In this document: positions 21,987-31,437 of the stretch, in pieces
Layout of the letters: every line of letters starts with the position of its first letter
How positions within the stretch are numbered: the first letter of the stretch is position 1
Assembly (NCBI RefSeq): GCF_029844725.1
Contig: NZ_JAOCKJ010000009.1
Coordinates: 173,310 to 237,309, forward strand
DNA from: Pantoea sp. GD03673
GTDB taxonomy: Bacteria; Pseudomonadota; Gammaproteobacteria; Enterobacterales; Enterobacteriaceae
DNA length: 64,000 nucleotides
Direction: 5' to 3'
The notes under the pieces: model-generated
The model's database searches: none
The model's input: the letters and a program-made list of their open reading frames with translations, nothing else
Told to the model about the DNA's origin: nothing
Translations under genes and position numbers: made by a program

Positions 21987-23184
21987 TGAGGAGCCGCTCA
22001 GCCTGACGTTTGATAATGCGCCGGTCGCACGTATTTTCCAGGCGCTGGCTGACTATCAGCAGATCAACCTGATGATTGCGCCAGAGGTTGAAGGATCGTT
22101 GTCACTGCGGCTCGATAACCTGCCGTGGCATCAGGCGCTGGACCTGGTTGCGCGTATGGCAAAGCTGACGGTGATTGAGCAGGATAATGTCCTGCTGGTC
22201 TATCCGGAAAGCTGGCAGCAGGCGCAGCAGGCTGAGCAGCAGGCGCGGTTGCAGCAGGTGCCTTTGCAGCAGCGCGCCGTGATATTGCGTCACGCCAGCG
22301 TCAGCGAGGTCTATACCAGCCTGCTGAGTGAGCGACAGTCTCTGATGACGCCGCGCGGGAGCGTCACCGTCGACAAACGCACCAACGCCCTGTTGCTGCG
22401 CGATACGGCAGAAGCGTTGAAAGAGACGGTGCGCTGGATACGGGCGCTGGACCTGCCACTGGAGCAGATTGAGCTGGCGGCTCACATCGTCACCATCAGC
22501 CAGGAGCATCTGCAGGAGCTGGGGGTGAAGTGGGGAGGGCAGGCGGGTGACGCCGCAGTAACCGACCTCCTGCATCATCCCCGGCTGGATATCCCGCTGG
22601 CGGTGAGTACACCCGGCATCAGCGTGGGGATGGCGCTGGCGCGCATCGGGGGGCAGCTTCTGGATCTGGAGCTCAGTGCGCTGGAGCAGGAGAACCAGAT
22701 TGAAATCATCGCCAGTCCGCGCCTCTTTACCTCACACCAGCAGACCGCCTCGATTAAGCAGGGCACTGAAATTCCCTATGAAGTGTCAGCGGGAAACAGC
22801 GGTGCCACCAGTATTGAGTTTAAAGAAGCGGTGCTGGGCATGGAGGTCACACCGACTGTGTCCGGTAATGGTCGCATCCAGCTGAAGATCCATATCAGTC
22901 AGAACATGCCCGGTCGCAGCATCAGAACCGGCAGTAGCGACATATTATCCATTGATAAACAGGAAATTGAGACTCAGGTCACGGTCAGTGACGGGCAAAC
23001 CCTGGCGTTAGGGGGTATCTTTCAGCAGCAGCGAAGTCGCGGAGAGAATAAGGTGCCGCTGCTGGGAAATGTGCCGCTGATTGGCGGGCTGTTTCGCCAG
23101 CAATCTGAGCAGCGCAAAAAAAGAGAGCTGGTGATCTTCATAACGCCGCGATTGGTCAGGGAAGCAGCGCTTACGGCTGGATAA
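21925..23184 (+). CDS. hofQ: HofQ, secretin-type outer-membrane DNA-uptake channel
   Basis: 419 residues. A signal peptide (cleavage likely at VYA-ADEE) precedes STN/N0-like and N1-like domains and the secretin core (about residues 240-415) with QTASIKQGTEIPYE and VPLLGNVPLIGGLFR. HofQ is the ComQ/PilQ relative required for using DNA as a nutrient in E. coli. AAAGGA precedes the ATG. It closes hofMNOPQ; the other pilus parts (PilB, PilC, pilin) are not in the window. Confidence 0.92.
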   Translation: MIRIATLLLVISCLLPVYAADEEPLSLTFDNAPVARIFQALADYQQINLMIAPEVEGSLSLRLDNLPWHQALDLVARMAKLTVIEQDNVLLVYPESWQQAQQAEQQARLQQVPLQQRAVILRHASVSEVYTSLLSERQSLMTPRGSVTVDKRTNALLLRDTAEALKETVRWIRALDLPLEQIELAAHIVTISQEHLQELGVKWGGQAGDAAVTDLLHHPRLDIPLAVSTPGISVGMALARIGGQLLDLELSALEQENQIEIIASPRLFTSHQQTASIKQGTEIPYEVSAGNSGATSIEFKEAVLGMEVTPTVSGNGRIQLKIHISQNMPGRSIRTGSSDILSIDKQEIETQVTVSDGQTLALGGIFQQQRSRGENKVPLLGNVPLIGGLFRQQSEQRKKRELVIFITPRLVREAALTAG

Positions 23185-23546
23185 AACGGAAAATGCGTCC
23201 CTTAAGGCCATCTGCGTTGACGCAGGAGAGGAATTAGCTTACAAGGTTTAGCGATTTTCAATACGGTGTAACCGTCTATGCAGGGTAAATCCCGGCAAAC
23301 AGATCAGCAAACTCCTCTGTAAGCGGCGTTGTAAAGACGCAGCGCTGGCGCGTTACAGTTTCGCGAACACAGGCCAATTCAGAAATGGATGTGCTGAAGG
23401 CAATATAATCGGTTGCCAAACAGCCTTGAGTGTTGAGATAATTTTTCATCTGACTCTTGCTAACGCTCATGAGGTCTCAGTTCCTGTCCCGCCAGCAAAT
23501 GCTGAACGCGGGGTATCATTAACGAATTCTTAGTAATACCGACAAA
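23185..23546. other. hofQ-aroK intergenic region (aroK leader)
   Basis: 362 bp before aroK. It should contain the aroK promoters; I could not assign hexamers with confidence. One 64-codon open frame on the minus strand (23276-23470) is listed separately. No strong hairpin with a T-run follows hofQ, so read-through into aroK is possible. Confidence 0.5.
23276..23470 (-). CDS. Hypothetical 64-residue protein antisense to the aroK leader
   Basis: The minus-strand frame starts MSVSKSQMKNYLNTQG and ends AGIYPA. It lies wholly within the gap, so it is not a shadow of a neighbouring gene. Codon use looks plausible (CGC, CTG, GCC, GAA), but the ribosome site is weak (CTGAGACCTC before ATG), no family is recognised, and no gene is known there in E. 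coli. No TM or signal peptide is evident. It may equally be chance in leader DNA. Confidence 0.3.
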   Translation of the reverse strand: MSVSKSQMKNYLNTQGCLATDYIAFSTSISELACVRETVTRQRCVFTTPLTEEFADLFAGIYPA

Positions 23547-24068
23547 ATGGCAGAGAAACGCAATATCTTTCTGGTTGGGCCGATGGGTGCCGGCAAAAGC
23601 ACTATTGGCCGTCAGTTGGCTCAGCAACTCAACATGGAGTTCTTCGATTCCGATCAGGAAATTGAGCGACGCACCGGAGCGGATGTGGGCTGGGTTTTTG
23701 ATGTCGAAGGCGAAGCTGGCTTTCGCGATCGCGAAGAAAAAATCATTAACGAACTGACCGAGAAGCAAGGCATCGTCCTGGCGACAGGCGGTGGTTCCGT
23801 CAAATCCCGGGAAACGCGTAATCGTCTCTCCGCCCGCGGTGTTGTGGTTTATCTTGAAACCACCATCGAGAAGCAACTGGCGCGCACTCAACGTGACAAA
23901 AAACGTCCGTTGCTGCAGGTGGATTCACCGCCGCGTGAAGTGCTTGAAGCGCTGGCTGGCGAACGTAACCCGCTCTACGAAGAGATCGCCGATGTAACCA
24001 TTCGCACAGATGATCAGAGTGCGAAAGTGGTGGCGAATCAGATTATCCACATGTTGGAAAAAAGTTGA
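23547..24068 (+). CDS. aroK: Shikimate kinase I
   Basis: 173 residues, the length of E. coli AroK and nearly identical to it. It phosphorylates shikimate in the aromatic pathway. The Walker A loop is [12 protein letters not shown] (residues 11-22); [11 protein letters not shown] and GFRDREE bind shikimate, and [12 protein letters not shown] follows. The RDKKRPLL lid is present. aroB follows 39 bp later in the aroKB-damX-dam-rpe-gph-trpS order seen in E. coli. Confidence 0.97.
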   Translation: MAEKRNIFLVGPMGAGKSTIGRQLAQQLNMEFFDSDQEIERRTGADVGWVFDVEGEAGFRDREEKIINELTEKQGIVLATGGGSVKSRETRNRLSARGVVVYLETTIEKQLARTQRDKKRPLLQVDSPPREVLEALAGERNPLYEEIADVTIRTDDQSAKVVANQIIHMLEKS

Positions 24069-24107
24069 TCCAACGTTCGAAGGCTTTTTAACAGGTATCG
24101 GGCATCA

Positions 24108-25196
24108 ATGGAGAAGATCACCGTCTCACTGGGGGAACGCAGTTACCCCATCACTATCGCCGCCGGACTGTTTAACGATCCGGCTTCTTTTTGGCCGCTA
24201 ACCGCGGGCGAGAACGCTATGGTGGTGACAAACCAGACGCTGGCTCCGCTCTATCTTGACCCGCTGACAGCGCGGCTGACGGCGGCAGGGGTCAAAGTGG
24301 ATCAGGTGATCTTACCCGACGGCGAGCAATATAAGACGCTGGCCGTGATGGAACAGGTTTTTACCGCGCTCCTGCAAAAGCCGCACGGTCGTGATACGAC
24401 GCTTGTCGCCTTAGGCGGCGGCGTCATTGGCGATCTTACCGGTTTTGCTGCGGCCAGTTATCAGCGTGGCGTACGCTTTATTCAGGTACCGACCACCTTA
24501 CTGTCGCAGGTTGATTCTTCGGTTGGCGGCAAAACCGCCGTCAATCATCCGCTGGGCAAAAACATGATCGGCGCGTTTTATCAACCCGCGTCGGTGGTGA
24601 TTGATACGACCTGTCTGCGGACGCTGCCTGCACGCGAGCTGGCGTCCGGCCTGGCGGAAGTCATTAAGTACGGCATCATCCTTGACGGTGCGTTTTTCCA
24701 GTGGCTGGAGCAGAATCTTGATGCTCTGCTGGCGCTGGACGAACAGGCGCTGGCGTACTGCATTCGTCGCTGCTGTGAACTGAAAGCTGAGGTTGTGGCG
24801 GCCGATGAGCGTGAAAACGGTCAGCGGGCGTTGCTCAATCTGGGCCATACTTTTGGTCATGCGATTGAAGCGCACATGGGCTACGGCAACTGGCTGCACG
24901 GTGAAGCAATTGCGGCGGGCATGGTCATGGCGGCACGCACGGCTGAACGTCTTGGGCAGTTCCAGGCTCAGGAGACCGACCGCATTATTGCCCTGTTCCA
25001 GCGTGCCGGTTTACCGGTGCATGGGCCACAGGCGATGCGTGCAGAGATGTATCTGCCGCACATGATGCGCGATAAAAAAGTTCTTGCGGGCGAACTGCGG
25101 CTGATACTTCCGCTGTCGATTGGCCGCTCTGAAGTGCGTGGTGGCGTGGCACATGATATTGTGCTGGCTGCAATAAATGATTGTCAGCAACCCTGA
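24108..25196 (+). CDS. aroB: 3-dehydroquinate synthase
   Basis: 362 residues, full length. It closes DAHP to 3-dehydroquinate with NAD+ and a divalent metal. The NAD-binding region is [42 protein letters not shown] is the substrate loop; metal ligands include Glu in LAEVIKYG and His in GHTFGHAIE and WLHGEAIA. It probably shares a transcript with aroK. Confidence 0.97.
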   Translation: MEKITVSLGERSYPITIAAGLFNDPASFWPLTAGENAMVVTNQTLAPLYLDPLTARLTAAGVKVDQVILPDGEQYKTLAVMEQVFTALLQKPHGRDTTLVALGGGVIGDLTGFAAASYQRGVRFIQVPTTLLSQVDSSVGGKTAVNHPLGKNMIGAFYQPASVVIDTTCLRTLPARELASGLAEVIKYGIILDGAFFQWLEQNLDALLALDEQALAYCIRRCCELKAEVVAADERENGQRALLNLGHTFGHAIEAHMGYGNWLHGEAIAAGMVMAARTAERLGQFQAQETDRIIALFQRAGLPVHGPQAMRAEMYLPHMMRDKKVLAGELRLILPLSIGRSEVRGGVAHDIVLAAINDCQQP

Positions 25197-25268
25197 GATT
25201 AAGCAGTTGAGTGGTGACGCGGCGCGCAGGGTGCGCAGTGCGGAATGCCGCTTTACGGAGGAGGCAAA

Positions 25269-26303
25269 ATGGATGAGTTTAAACCGGAAGATGAGTTAAA
25301 ACCTGACGCCAGCGACCGCCGTCCCTCGCGCCCTCGTAAGTCGTCTACCGCAGCCAAAGTACCGGTTTCGCGCCAGCGCATCATGATGGGTGTCGGGATC
25401 CTGGTTCTGCTGTTACTGGTACTGGGGATCGGTTCGGCGCTGAATGGCCCGGATGAGAAAACCCCGGCCACGGCGGGCAATACGCCTGCAGCCGGTAACG
25501 GTTCCGGTAACGAGAAGAATATCGATCTGGCTGGCTCCTCTTCTATGTCAGGTGGACAGACGACGCCTGCCGCCAGCGAGAATAACGCGGCGACCTCCGG
25601 TGATGCTGCCTCTAATCCTCAGCGCGACATCTCGATGCCGCCTGTGGCGTCAACGCCTACGCAGGCTGCACCGGTTGACGCACCCGCGAATCAGCAGCGT
25701 GTTACGTTGCCGGGCGATCTCAACAGCGCGCTGTCTAATCAGCAGCAGCAGGTTGACAGTGCTGCGATGGGAACGCAAGGCGGCAGTTCACTGCCAACGG
25801 CACCTGCGACGGTCAGCGGCAATGCTGCCGGCACGGCTGTCAATCCTGTGACGGCACCGTCAGTGCGTCAGACGCCGAACAAATCAAACGCGGCGGCTCG
25901 TCCTGCGCACGATACATCGCATAAAACGGCGTCAAAGCCTGTAACCCGTGACAGCAAAACGCATACCACGCCAGCGCGTACACTCGCGAGTTCAGCGCCC
26001 GCGACGGCAGCAGCAGGCAGCAGTTCAGCCAGCAAATCATTGCCAGGCGGCAGTTATACCCTGCAGCTGAGCGGTGCGTCGAAGCCGGAAAGCCTGAATG
26101 CCTGGGCTAAGAAACAGAATCTGAGTGGGTATCACGTCTATAAAACTACCCGTAACGGTCAGTCGTGGTATGTGCTGGTGAGCGGCTCCTATGCCACACC
26201 GGCTGATGCCAAACGCGCGGTGGCATCGCTGCCTGCAGACGTGCGTGCGAAGAACCCGTGGGTTAAGCCAGTAAGCCAGGTGAAGAAAGAAGCCAGCCAA
26301 TAG
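25269..26303 (+). CDS. damX: DamX, SPOR-domain cell division protein
   Basis: 344 residues from the ATG at 25269, which has GGAGGAGG just upstream (an earlier in-frame ATG at 25245 lacks this). A cytoplasmic acidic and basic N-terminus precedes one TM (IMMGVGILVLLLLVLGIGSA), then a long low-complexity Ala/Thr/Pro/Gln periplasmic linker. The C-terminal SPOR domain (about 265-340: GSYTLQLSGASKPESLNAWAKK onward) binds denuded septal glycan. DamX is a non-essential divisome protein. The linker is typical of the family and explains its variable length. Confidence 0.94.
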   Translation: MDEFKPEDELKPDASDRRPSRPRKSSTAAKVPVSRQRIMMGVGILVLLLLVLGIGSALNGPDEKTPATAGNTPAAGNGSGNEKNIDLAGSSSMSGGQTTPAASENNAATSGDAASNPQRDISMPPVASTPTQAAPVDAPANQQRVTLPGDLNSALSNQQQQVDSAAMGTQGGSSLPTAPATVSGNAAGTAVNPVTAPSVRQTPNKSNAAARPAHDTSHKTASKPVTRDSKTHTTPARTLASSAPATAAAGSSSASKSLPGGSYTLQLSGASKPESLNAWAKKQNLSGYHVYKTTRNGQSWYVLVSGSYATPADAKRAVASLPADVRAKNPWVKPVSQVKKEASQ

Positions 26304-26310
26304 CGGATGT

Positions 26311-26334
26311 GGGGCCAGGCTCTGGCCCCGTTTT
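26311..26334 (+). terminator. Terminator/attenuator between damX and dam
   Basis: GGGGCCAG and CTGGCCCC (26311-26318, 26322-26329) pair around GCT and are followed by GTTTT. It ends or attenuates the aroKB-damX transcript before dam. Confidence 0.75.
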
Positions 26335-26396
26335 AAGCGCAGATCTGCTGTCGGTCCAGCCACAGCCTCATAATAAGATGTAATAACCACGACAGC

Positions 26397-27212
26397 ATGA
26401 AAAAGAATCGCGCTTTCCTGAAATGGGCAGGGGGAAAATTTCCCTTAGTAGAAGAGATCCATCGTCATCTGCCGCAAGGCGACTGTCTGGTCGAGCCATT
26501 TGTTGGCGCGGGCTCGGTGTTTCTGAACACTGAATTTGATCGCTACCATCTGGCTGATATCAACAGTGACCTGATTAATCTCTACAACATTGTCAAAACG
26601 CGCACGGCGGATTTCATTCGTGACGCGCAGCTGCTGTTTACGCCGGAAGGTAACAACGAGATCTGTTATTACCAGCGCCGTACCGAATTTAACACCAGCA
26701 TCGACGCTTATCAGCGTGCGCTGCTGTTCCTCTATCTGAACCGTCACTGTTACAACGGCCTGTGCCGCTATAACCTGCGTGGTGAGTTTAACGTGCCGTT
26801 TGGCCGCTATCGCAAACCCTACTTTCCGGAAGCCGAACTGTTATGGTTTGCCGAGCGTGCGCAAAAAGCGACGTTTGTCTGTGAATCGTACGATGTTACC
26901 CTGAGCAATGCCGGTAAAGGTTCGGTGGTCTATTGCGATCCGCCTTATGCGCCGCTGTCGGCAACTGCCAATTTCACGGCTTATCACACCAACAGTTTCA
27001 GCCTGCGTGAGCAGGAGAATCTGGCGGCGTTAGCGGCAAAGCTGGCTTCGTCGGAGCACCGGATTCCGGTACTGATTTCTAACCACGACACTGCACTGAC
27101 GCGTTTGTGGTATCAGGATGCAGTGTTACATGTGGTCAAAGCCCGGCGTTCCATTAGCCGAAGCATAACCGGTCGCACTAAGGTCGACGAACTGCTGGCA
27201 CTTTATCGCTAG
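26397..27212 (+). CDS. dam: DNA adenine methyltransferase (GATC)
   Basis: 271 residues (E. coli 278). It methylates adenine in GATC and controls mismatch repair, replication timing and transcription. FLKWAGGK (SAM-binding motif) is at residues 8-15, FVGAGSVF near 36, and the catalytic DPPY at about 181-184 in VVYCDPPYAPL. The order places it in the alpha group of N6-adenine methylases. It lies between damX and rpe. Confidence 0.97.
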   Translation: MKKNRAFLKWAGGKFPLVEEIHRHLPQGDCLVEPFVGAGSVFLNTEFDRYHLADINSDLINLYNIVKTRTADFIRDAQLLFTPEGNNEICYYQRRTEFNTSIDAYQRALLFLYLNRHCYNGLCRYNLRGEFNVPFGRYRKPYFPEAELLWFAERAQKATFVCESYDVTLSNAGKGSVVYCDPPYAPLSATANFTAYHTNSFSLREQENLAALAAKLASSEHRIPVLISNHDTALTRLWYQDAVLHVVKARRSISRSITGRTKVDELLALYR

Positions 27213-27240
27213 TCTGTTTCGTCCGCGACCAACGCATTAC

Positions 27241-27257
27241 GCCAGCCGCAGGCTGGC
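27241..27257 (+). other. Intercistronic hairpin dam/rpe
   Basis: GCCAGCC (27241-27247) and GGCTGGC (27251-27257) form a stem around GCA, 22 bp before the rpe start. There is no T-run, so an mRNA-stabilising or attenuating stem is more likely than a terminator. Confidence 0.45.
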
Positions 27258-27278
27258 GCACAACAGTGGGAGAATCGG

Positions 27279-27962
27279 ATGAAACAATATTTGCTGGCCC
27301 CTTCAATCCTTTCGGCGGACTTTGCCCGCCTGGGCGAAGACACAGCCAAAGCGCTGGCGGCCGGAGGTGACGTGGTTCACTTCGACGTGATGGACAACCA
27401 CTATGTCCCTAACCTGACCATGGGTCCGATGGTGCTGAAAGCACTGCGTGACTATGGCATCACTGCCCCCATCGATGTGCATCTGATGGTGAAGCCGGTG
27501 GATGCACTGATCCCGGAGTTCGCCAAAGCGGGTGCCACCTATATTACCTTTCATCCCGAAGCCAGCGAACACGTTGATCGTACCCTGCAACTGATTAAAG
27601 AGCATGGCTGCAAAGCGGGCCTGGTGTTTAATCCGGCGACCCCGCTGAGCTACCTTGATTACGTCATGGATAAGCTGGATATCATTCTGCTGATGTCCGT
27701 CAATCCCGGTTTTGGCGGTCAGTCATTTATCCCCGGCACCCTGGATAAACTGCGTGAAGCGCGCAGACGTATCGATCAGAGCGGCTACAACATTCGTCTT
27801 GAAGTGGATGGCGGCGTGAAGATCGACAATATCCGCGAGATTGCTGCCGCAGGTGCCGACATGTTTGTCGCCGGTTCCGCAATCTTCGGTCATCCTGACT
27901 ATAAAAAAGTGATCGACGAGATGCGCAACGAACTGGAGAAAGCCAATGGCTCATTTCACTGA
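27279..27962 (+). CDS. rpe: Ribulose-phosphate 3-epimerase
   Basis: 227 residues, a TIM-barrel enzyme that interconverts ribulose 5-phosphate and xylulose 5-phosphate in the pentose phosphate pathway. [16 protein letters not shown], the [14 protein letters not shown] metal ligands, [20 protein letters not shown] and EVDGGVK are all present. The gph start overlaps its end by 17 bp. Confidence 0.97.
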   Translation: MKQYLLAPSILSADFARLGEDTAKALAAGGDVVHFDVMDNHYVPNLTMGPMVLKALRDYGITAPIDVHLMVKPVDALIPEFAKAGATYITFHPEASEHVDRTLQLIKEHGCKAGLVFNPATPLSYLDYVMDKLDIILLMSVNPGFGGQSFIPGTLDKLREARRRIDQSGYNIRLEVDGGVKIDNIREIAAAGADMFVAGSAIFGHPDYKKVIDEMRNELEKANGSFH

Positions 27963-28623
27963 TATCCGGGCGCTGGCGTTTGATCTTGATGGAACGCTGG
28001 TTGATAGCGCGCCAGGCCTTGCCGATGCGATCGACCGCACGCTGAACGATCTCCGCCTGCCACAGGCGGGCCTTGAGCGTGTCTCAACCTGGATTGGCAA
28101 CGGTGCGGATATTATGATGGCGCGTGCGCTGACCTTCGCGCTGGGCCGTGAGCCGCAGCCGGAAGAGCAGCGTGATGCGCGGGCGCTGTTTGACCGCCAT
28201 TATGCTGATACCGTGGATGCGGGCAGTACGTTGTTCCCGCAGGTTAAGGAGACGCTGGCTGCTTTAAAAGCTGCCGGGCTGCCGATGGCGATTGTGACCA
28301 ACAAACCGACACCGTTTGTGGCACCGCTGCTTCAGTCGCTTGGCATTGCCGATGCGTTTTCGCTGATTATCGGTGGCGACGATGTGCCGGTTAAAAAACC
28401 ACATCCTGCGGCAATCTTTATGGTGCTGGGCACCTTTGGCGTGCTGCCGAACGCGTTGCTGTTTGTTGGCGACTCACGCAATGATATCCAGGCGGCGCAG
28501 GCAGCAGGTGTACCCAATGTCGGCATGACCTTTGGCTATAACTATGGCGAGCCGATTGCCACCAGCCAGCCCGATTTAACCCTCGACGCCTTTGACGAAC
28601 TTTTGCCCACACTGGGGCTGTAA
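27946..28623 (+). CDS. gph: Phosphoglycolate phosphatase
   Basis: 225 residues, HAD family. The nucleophile Asp is in [19 protein letters not shown] is motif [11 protein letters not shown] and [16 protein letters not shown] follow. Gph removes phosphoglycolate formed during repair of oxidised DNA ends. E. coli Gph is longer at the C-terminus (252), but this frame ends with no sign of disruption. Confidence 0.93.
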   Translation: MAHFTDIRALAFDLDGTLVDSAPGLADAIDRTLNDLRLPQAGLERVSTWIGNGADIMMARALTFALGREPQPEEQRDARALFDRHYADTVDAGSTLFPQVKETLAALKAAGLPMAIVTNKPTPFVAPLLQSLGIADAFSLIIGGDDVPVKKPHPAAIFMVLGTFGVLPNALLFVGDSRNDIQAAQAAGVPNVGMTFGYNYGEPIATSQPDLTLDAFDELLPTLGL

Positions 28624-28639
28624 ATATCAGGACTTAAGA

Positions 28640-29641
28640 ATGAAACCCATCGTTTTCAGCGGCGCACAGCCGTCCGGCGAACTGACCATTGGCAACTATA
28701 TGGGCGCGCTGCGTCAGTGGGTGCAGATGCAGGATGATTTTCACTGCATTTACTGCATCGTTGATCTGCACGCGATCACCGTGCGTCAGGATCCTGCTGC
28801 ACTGCGTAAAGCGACGCTGGACACGCTGGCGCTCTATCTGGCCTGTGGTATCGACCCGCAAAAAAGCACCATCTTTGTTCAGTCGCATGTACCCGAGCAC
28901 TCGCAGCTGAGCTGGATCCTGAACTGCTACGCCTATTTCGGTGAACTGAGCCGCATGACGCAGTTCAAGGATAAATCAGCGCGTTATGAAGAGAATATCA
29001 ACGCCGGTCTGTTCGACTATCCGGTGCTGATGGCCGCCGATATTCTGCTCTATCAGACCAATCAGGTGCCGGTTGGCGAAGATCAGAAGCAGCATCTGGA
29101 GCTGAGCCGCGATATCGCGCATCGCTTCAATGCGATCTATGGCGATATCTTCCGGGTGCCAGAGCCGTTCATTCCGAAGTCTGGCGCACGCGTGATGTCA
29201 TTGCTTGAGCCGACCAAAAAAATGTCCAAGTCGGATGATAACCGTAATAACGTGATCGGCCTGCTGGAAGATCCGAAAGCGGTGGTGAAGAAGATTAAAC
29301 GCGCCGTTACCGACTCTGAAGAGCCGCCAGTGGTGCGCTACGACATCAAAGAGAAAGCGGGCGTCTCTAACCTGCTGGATATTCTGTCGGGCGTCACCGG
29401 TAAAACCATCGCCGAGCTGGAGCAGGAGTTCGAAGGCAAGATGTATGGCCACCTGAAAGGCGCAGTAGCCGATGCCGTATCGGGCATGCTCTCTGAGCTG
29501 CAGGCGCGTTATCACAGCTTCCGTAACGATGAAGCGTTACTGGAGCAGGTGATGCGTGATGGCGCGGCAAAAGCACGCGCACAGGCGCAGGAAACGCTGA
29601 AAAAGGTTTATGAAGCGGTGGGCTTTGTCGCCATGCCGTAA
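28640..29641 (+). CDS. trpS: Tryptophanyl-tRNA synthetase
   Basis: 333 residues from the ATG at 28640 ([20 protein letters not shown]), matching the E. coli start; the frame is open 16 codons upstream but without homology. It is a class Ic synthetase with a HIGH-like TIGN in [10 protein letters not shown] and KMSKS in [10 protein letters not shown]. It charges tRNA-Trp in the cytoplasm. It is last in the dam operon order and is followed by a strong terminator. Confidence 0.97.
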   Translation: MKPIVFSGAQPSGELTIGNYMGALRQWVQMQDDFHCIYCIVDLHAITVRQDPAALRKATLDTLALYLACGIDPQKSTIFVQSHVPEHSQLSWILNCYAYFGELSRMTQFKDKSARYEENINAGLFDYPVLMAADILLYQTNQVPVGEDQKQHLELSRDIAHRFNAIYGDIFRVPEPFIPKSGARVMSLLEPTKKMSKSDDNRNNVIGLLEDPKAVVKKIKRAVTDSEEPPVVRYDIKEKAGVSNLLDILSGVTGKTIAELEQEFEGKMYGHLKGAVADAVSGMLSELQARYHSFRNDEALLEQVMRDGAAKARAQAQETLKKVYEAVGFVAMP

Positions 29642-29657
29642 TGGCTGAGCAGACAAA

Positions 29658-29694
29658 CAACACGGCGGGCACCCTGCCCGCCGTGTTTATTTAT
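29658..29694 (+). terminator. Strong intrinsic terminator after trpS
   Basis: AACACGGCGGGC (29659-29670) pairs with GCCCGCCGTGTT (29676-29687) around ACCCT, followed by TATTTAT. It sits between the convergent trpS and cysG stops. The A-rich 5' flank would also serve the reverse strand. Confidence 0.85.
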
Positions 29695-29699
29695 CACAT

Positions 29700-31064
29700 T
29701 CAGAACCAGCGGAGAGTGTCGCGCAGACTCACCACGCTGCCGATGATCATCAGGCTGGGACTGCTGACCTGACCGGCTAACGCGTCCAGCTCGTTCAGTG
29801 TCCCGGTGACCACGCGCTGATGCGTGCTGGTGCCGTTTTCCACCAGCGCCACTGGCATGTCATGGCGCATCCCGTGCTTAATCAATTGCTGCTGAATCTC
29901 TCCTGCCTGCGCCAGCCCCATATAAAAGACCAGCGTCTGCTGTTCCGCTGCCAGCGTCTGCCAGGCGAGCGTGCCGGATTTCTGCAGATGCCCGGTAACC
30001 AGTCTGACACTCTGTGCATGATCGCGGTGGGTCAGGGGGATGCCGCTGTAGGCCGCACAGCCGGAGGCGGCAGTGATGCCCGGTACCACGCTGAACGGAA
30101 TCTCCAGCTGCGCCAGTGCCTCAAGCTCTTCACCGCCGCGACCAAAGATAAAGGGATCGCCCCCTTTCAGCCGCACCACGCGTTTTCCGCGCTGCGCCTG
30201 TTCGCAGAGCAGCTGGTTGATCTCATCCTGAGTGACGCAGTGGTGTCCGGCGCGTTTTCCGACAAAGATGCGTTCGGCATCGCGGCGCACCAGATTCAGG
30301 ATCGCATCGGAGACCAGCCGGTCATAGACGATAACGTCCGCCTGCTGGATCAACTGCAAGCCTTTGAGTGTGAGCAATCCTGCATCGCCCGGACCGGCTC
30401 CGACCAGCGCCACTTCACCCTGTTGCGGAAGATCTGCGTTAAAAAGGACGTCGGTAATCAGCGCCGCACGTTCACCGTCGCCGTTAGCCAGCGTCTGGGC
30501 CAGCCGTTCGCTGTTAAAGAAGCGTTCCCAGAAGTGACGGCGGGCATTGAGGGAAGCGAACTGTGTTTTCACCCGCGCACGCAGCGTGCCCGCCAGCTGT
30601 GCCAGCTGACCCAGATGTTGCGGCAGCATCGCCTCCAGTTTCTCCCGCAGCAGCCGCGCCAGCACCGGCGCACGTCCGCCGGAAGAGACGGCAACCATCA
30701 GTGGGGAGCGGTCGATGATCGACGGCATAATGGCGCTGGCCTGCTGCGGAGCATCCACCAGATTGCAGAAGATCTGCTGTTTTTCGGCTGCGTCAGCCAC
30801 CTGCTGATTGACCGTGTCATTACTGGTTGCGGCGACCACCAGCCAGCAACCGGTCAGCCAGGCGGGATCGAAATGCCCCGGCAGCAGTGTGACGGCGTTC
30901 TGCTGCGCCCACTGCAGAAAGGCAGGGGAGAAATCAGGGGCACCGACCCGCAGTTCGGCTCCGGCCTCCAGCAGCAGGCGGGCTTTACGTTCAGCCACAT
31001 CACCCGCGCCGACCAGCAGGCAGCGTCGACCCTGCAGGCGGCAGAAGAGCGGGAAGTATTCCAT
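29700..31064 (-). CDS. cysG: Siroheme synthase CysG (trifunctional)
   Basis: 454 residues against 457 in E. coli. The N-terminal half is the precorrin-2 dehydrogenase/ferrochelatase ([18 protein letters not shown], with [23 protein letters not shown]); the C-terminal half is the SAM-dependent uroporphyrinogen III methyltransferase ([32 protein letters not shown]). It makes siroheme, the cofactor of NirB. It follows nirD on the same strand with 46 bp between. Confidence 0.96.
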   Translation of the reverse strand: MEYFPLFCRLQGRRCLLVGAGDVAERKARLLLEAGAELRVGAPDFSPAFLQWAQQNAVTLLPGHFDPAWLTGCWLVVAATSNDTVNQQVADAAEKQQIFCNLVDAPQQASAIMPSIIDRSPLMVAVSSGGRAPVLARLLREKLEAMLPQHLGQLAQLAGTLRARVKTQFASLNARRHFWERFFNSERLAQTLANGDGERAALITDVLFNADLPQQGEVALVGAGPGDAGLLTLKGLQLIQQADVIVYDRLVSDAILNLVRRDAERIFVGKRAGHHCVTQDEINQLLCEQAQRGKRVVRLKGGDPFIFGRGGEELEALAQLEIPFSVVPGITAASGCAAYSGIPLTHRDHAQSVRLVTGHLQKSGTLAWQTLAAEQQTLVFYMGLAQAGEIQQQLIKHGMRHDMPVALVENGTSTHQRVVTGTLNELDALAGQVSSPSLMIIGSVVSLRDTLRWF

Positions 31065-31110
31065 CAGCGATCCTTAAAAAACGCCCGCAGAGGCGGGCTG
31101 TTGACGGGCA

Positions 31111-31437
31111 TTACAGGCAGACTTCGACCTGCCCGGCAGTGACCCGCACCGGCCAGGCCGCTACGGAGCGCGTTTCATCCTCCATGCAGAGGCCATCGCT
31201 GAGGCGAAAACGCTGTTTCTTCAGCGGGCTGGCCACCCACAGCGCATCCTGATGTTCGGCGATAATGCCGCGTGACAGCACGCTGGCATCGGCAAACGGA
31301 TCGATATTGCTGATGGCATAGAGCTGCTCATCATCGCGCGGGCGGAAGATAGCCACCTGCTGGCCTTTAACCAGCGCGCAGACGCCCGTGGCGGGCAGGA
31401 TCTGCGTCAGCGGGCACACCGGATTCCACTGGCTCAT
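31111..31437 (-). CDS. nirD: Nitrite reductase (NADH) small subunit NirD
   Basis: 108 residues with a Rieske-like fold but without the Rieske Cys/His pairs, as is normal for NirD. NirD pairs with NirB in the cytoplasmic NADH-dependent reduction of nitrite to ammonia. The start overlaps the nirB stop by 4 bp (ATGA), so they are translationally coupled. E. coli has nirC (nitrite channel) next; here cysG follows directly. Confidence 0.95.
   Translation of the reverse strand: MSQWNPVCPLTQILPATGVCALVKGQQVAIFRPRDDEQLYAISNIDPFADASVLSRGIIAEHQDALWVASPLKKQRFRLSDGLCMEDETRSVAAWPVRVTAGQVEVCL

Noticed and set aside
25470..26050. Low-complexity stretch that might be a foreign or frameshifted segment
   Set aside because: It is the normal Ala/Thr/Gln/Pro linker of DamX, in frame between the TM and the SPOR domain.
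29820..31142. 440-codon open frame antisense to cysG
   Set aside because: It is a long antisense frame produced by G+C-rich codons; cysG is full length with clear motifs, and the antisense product matches no family I know.
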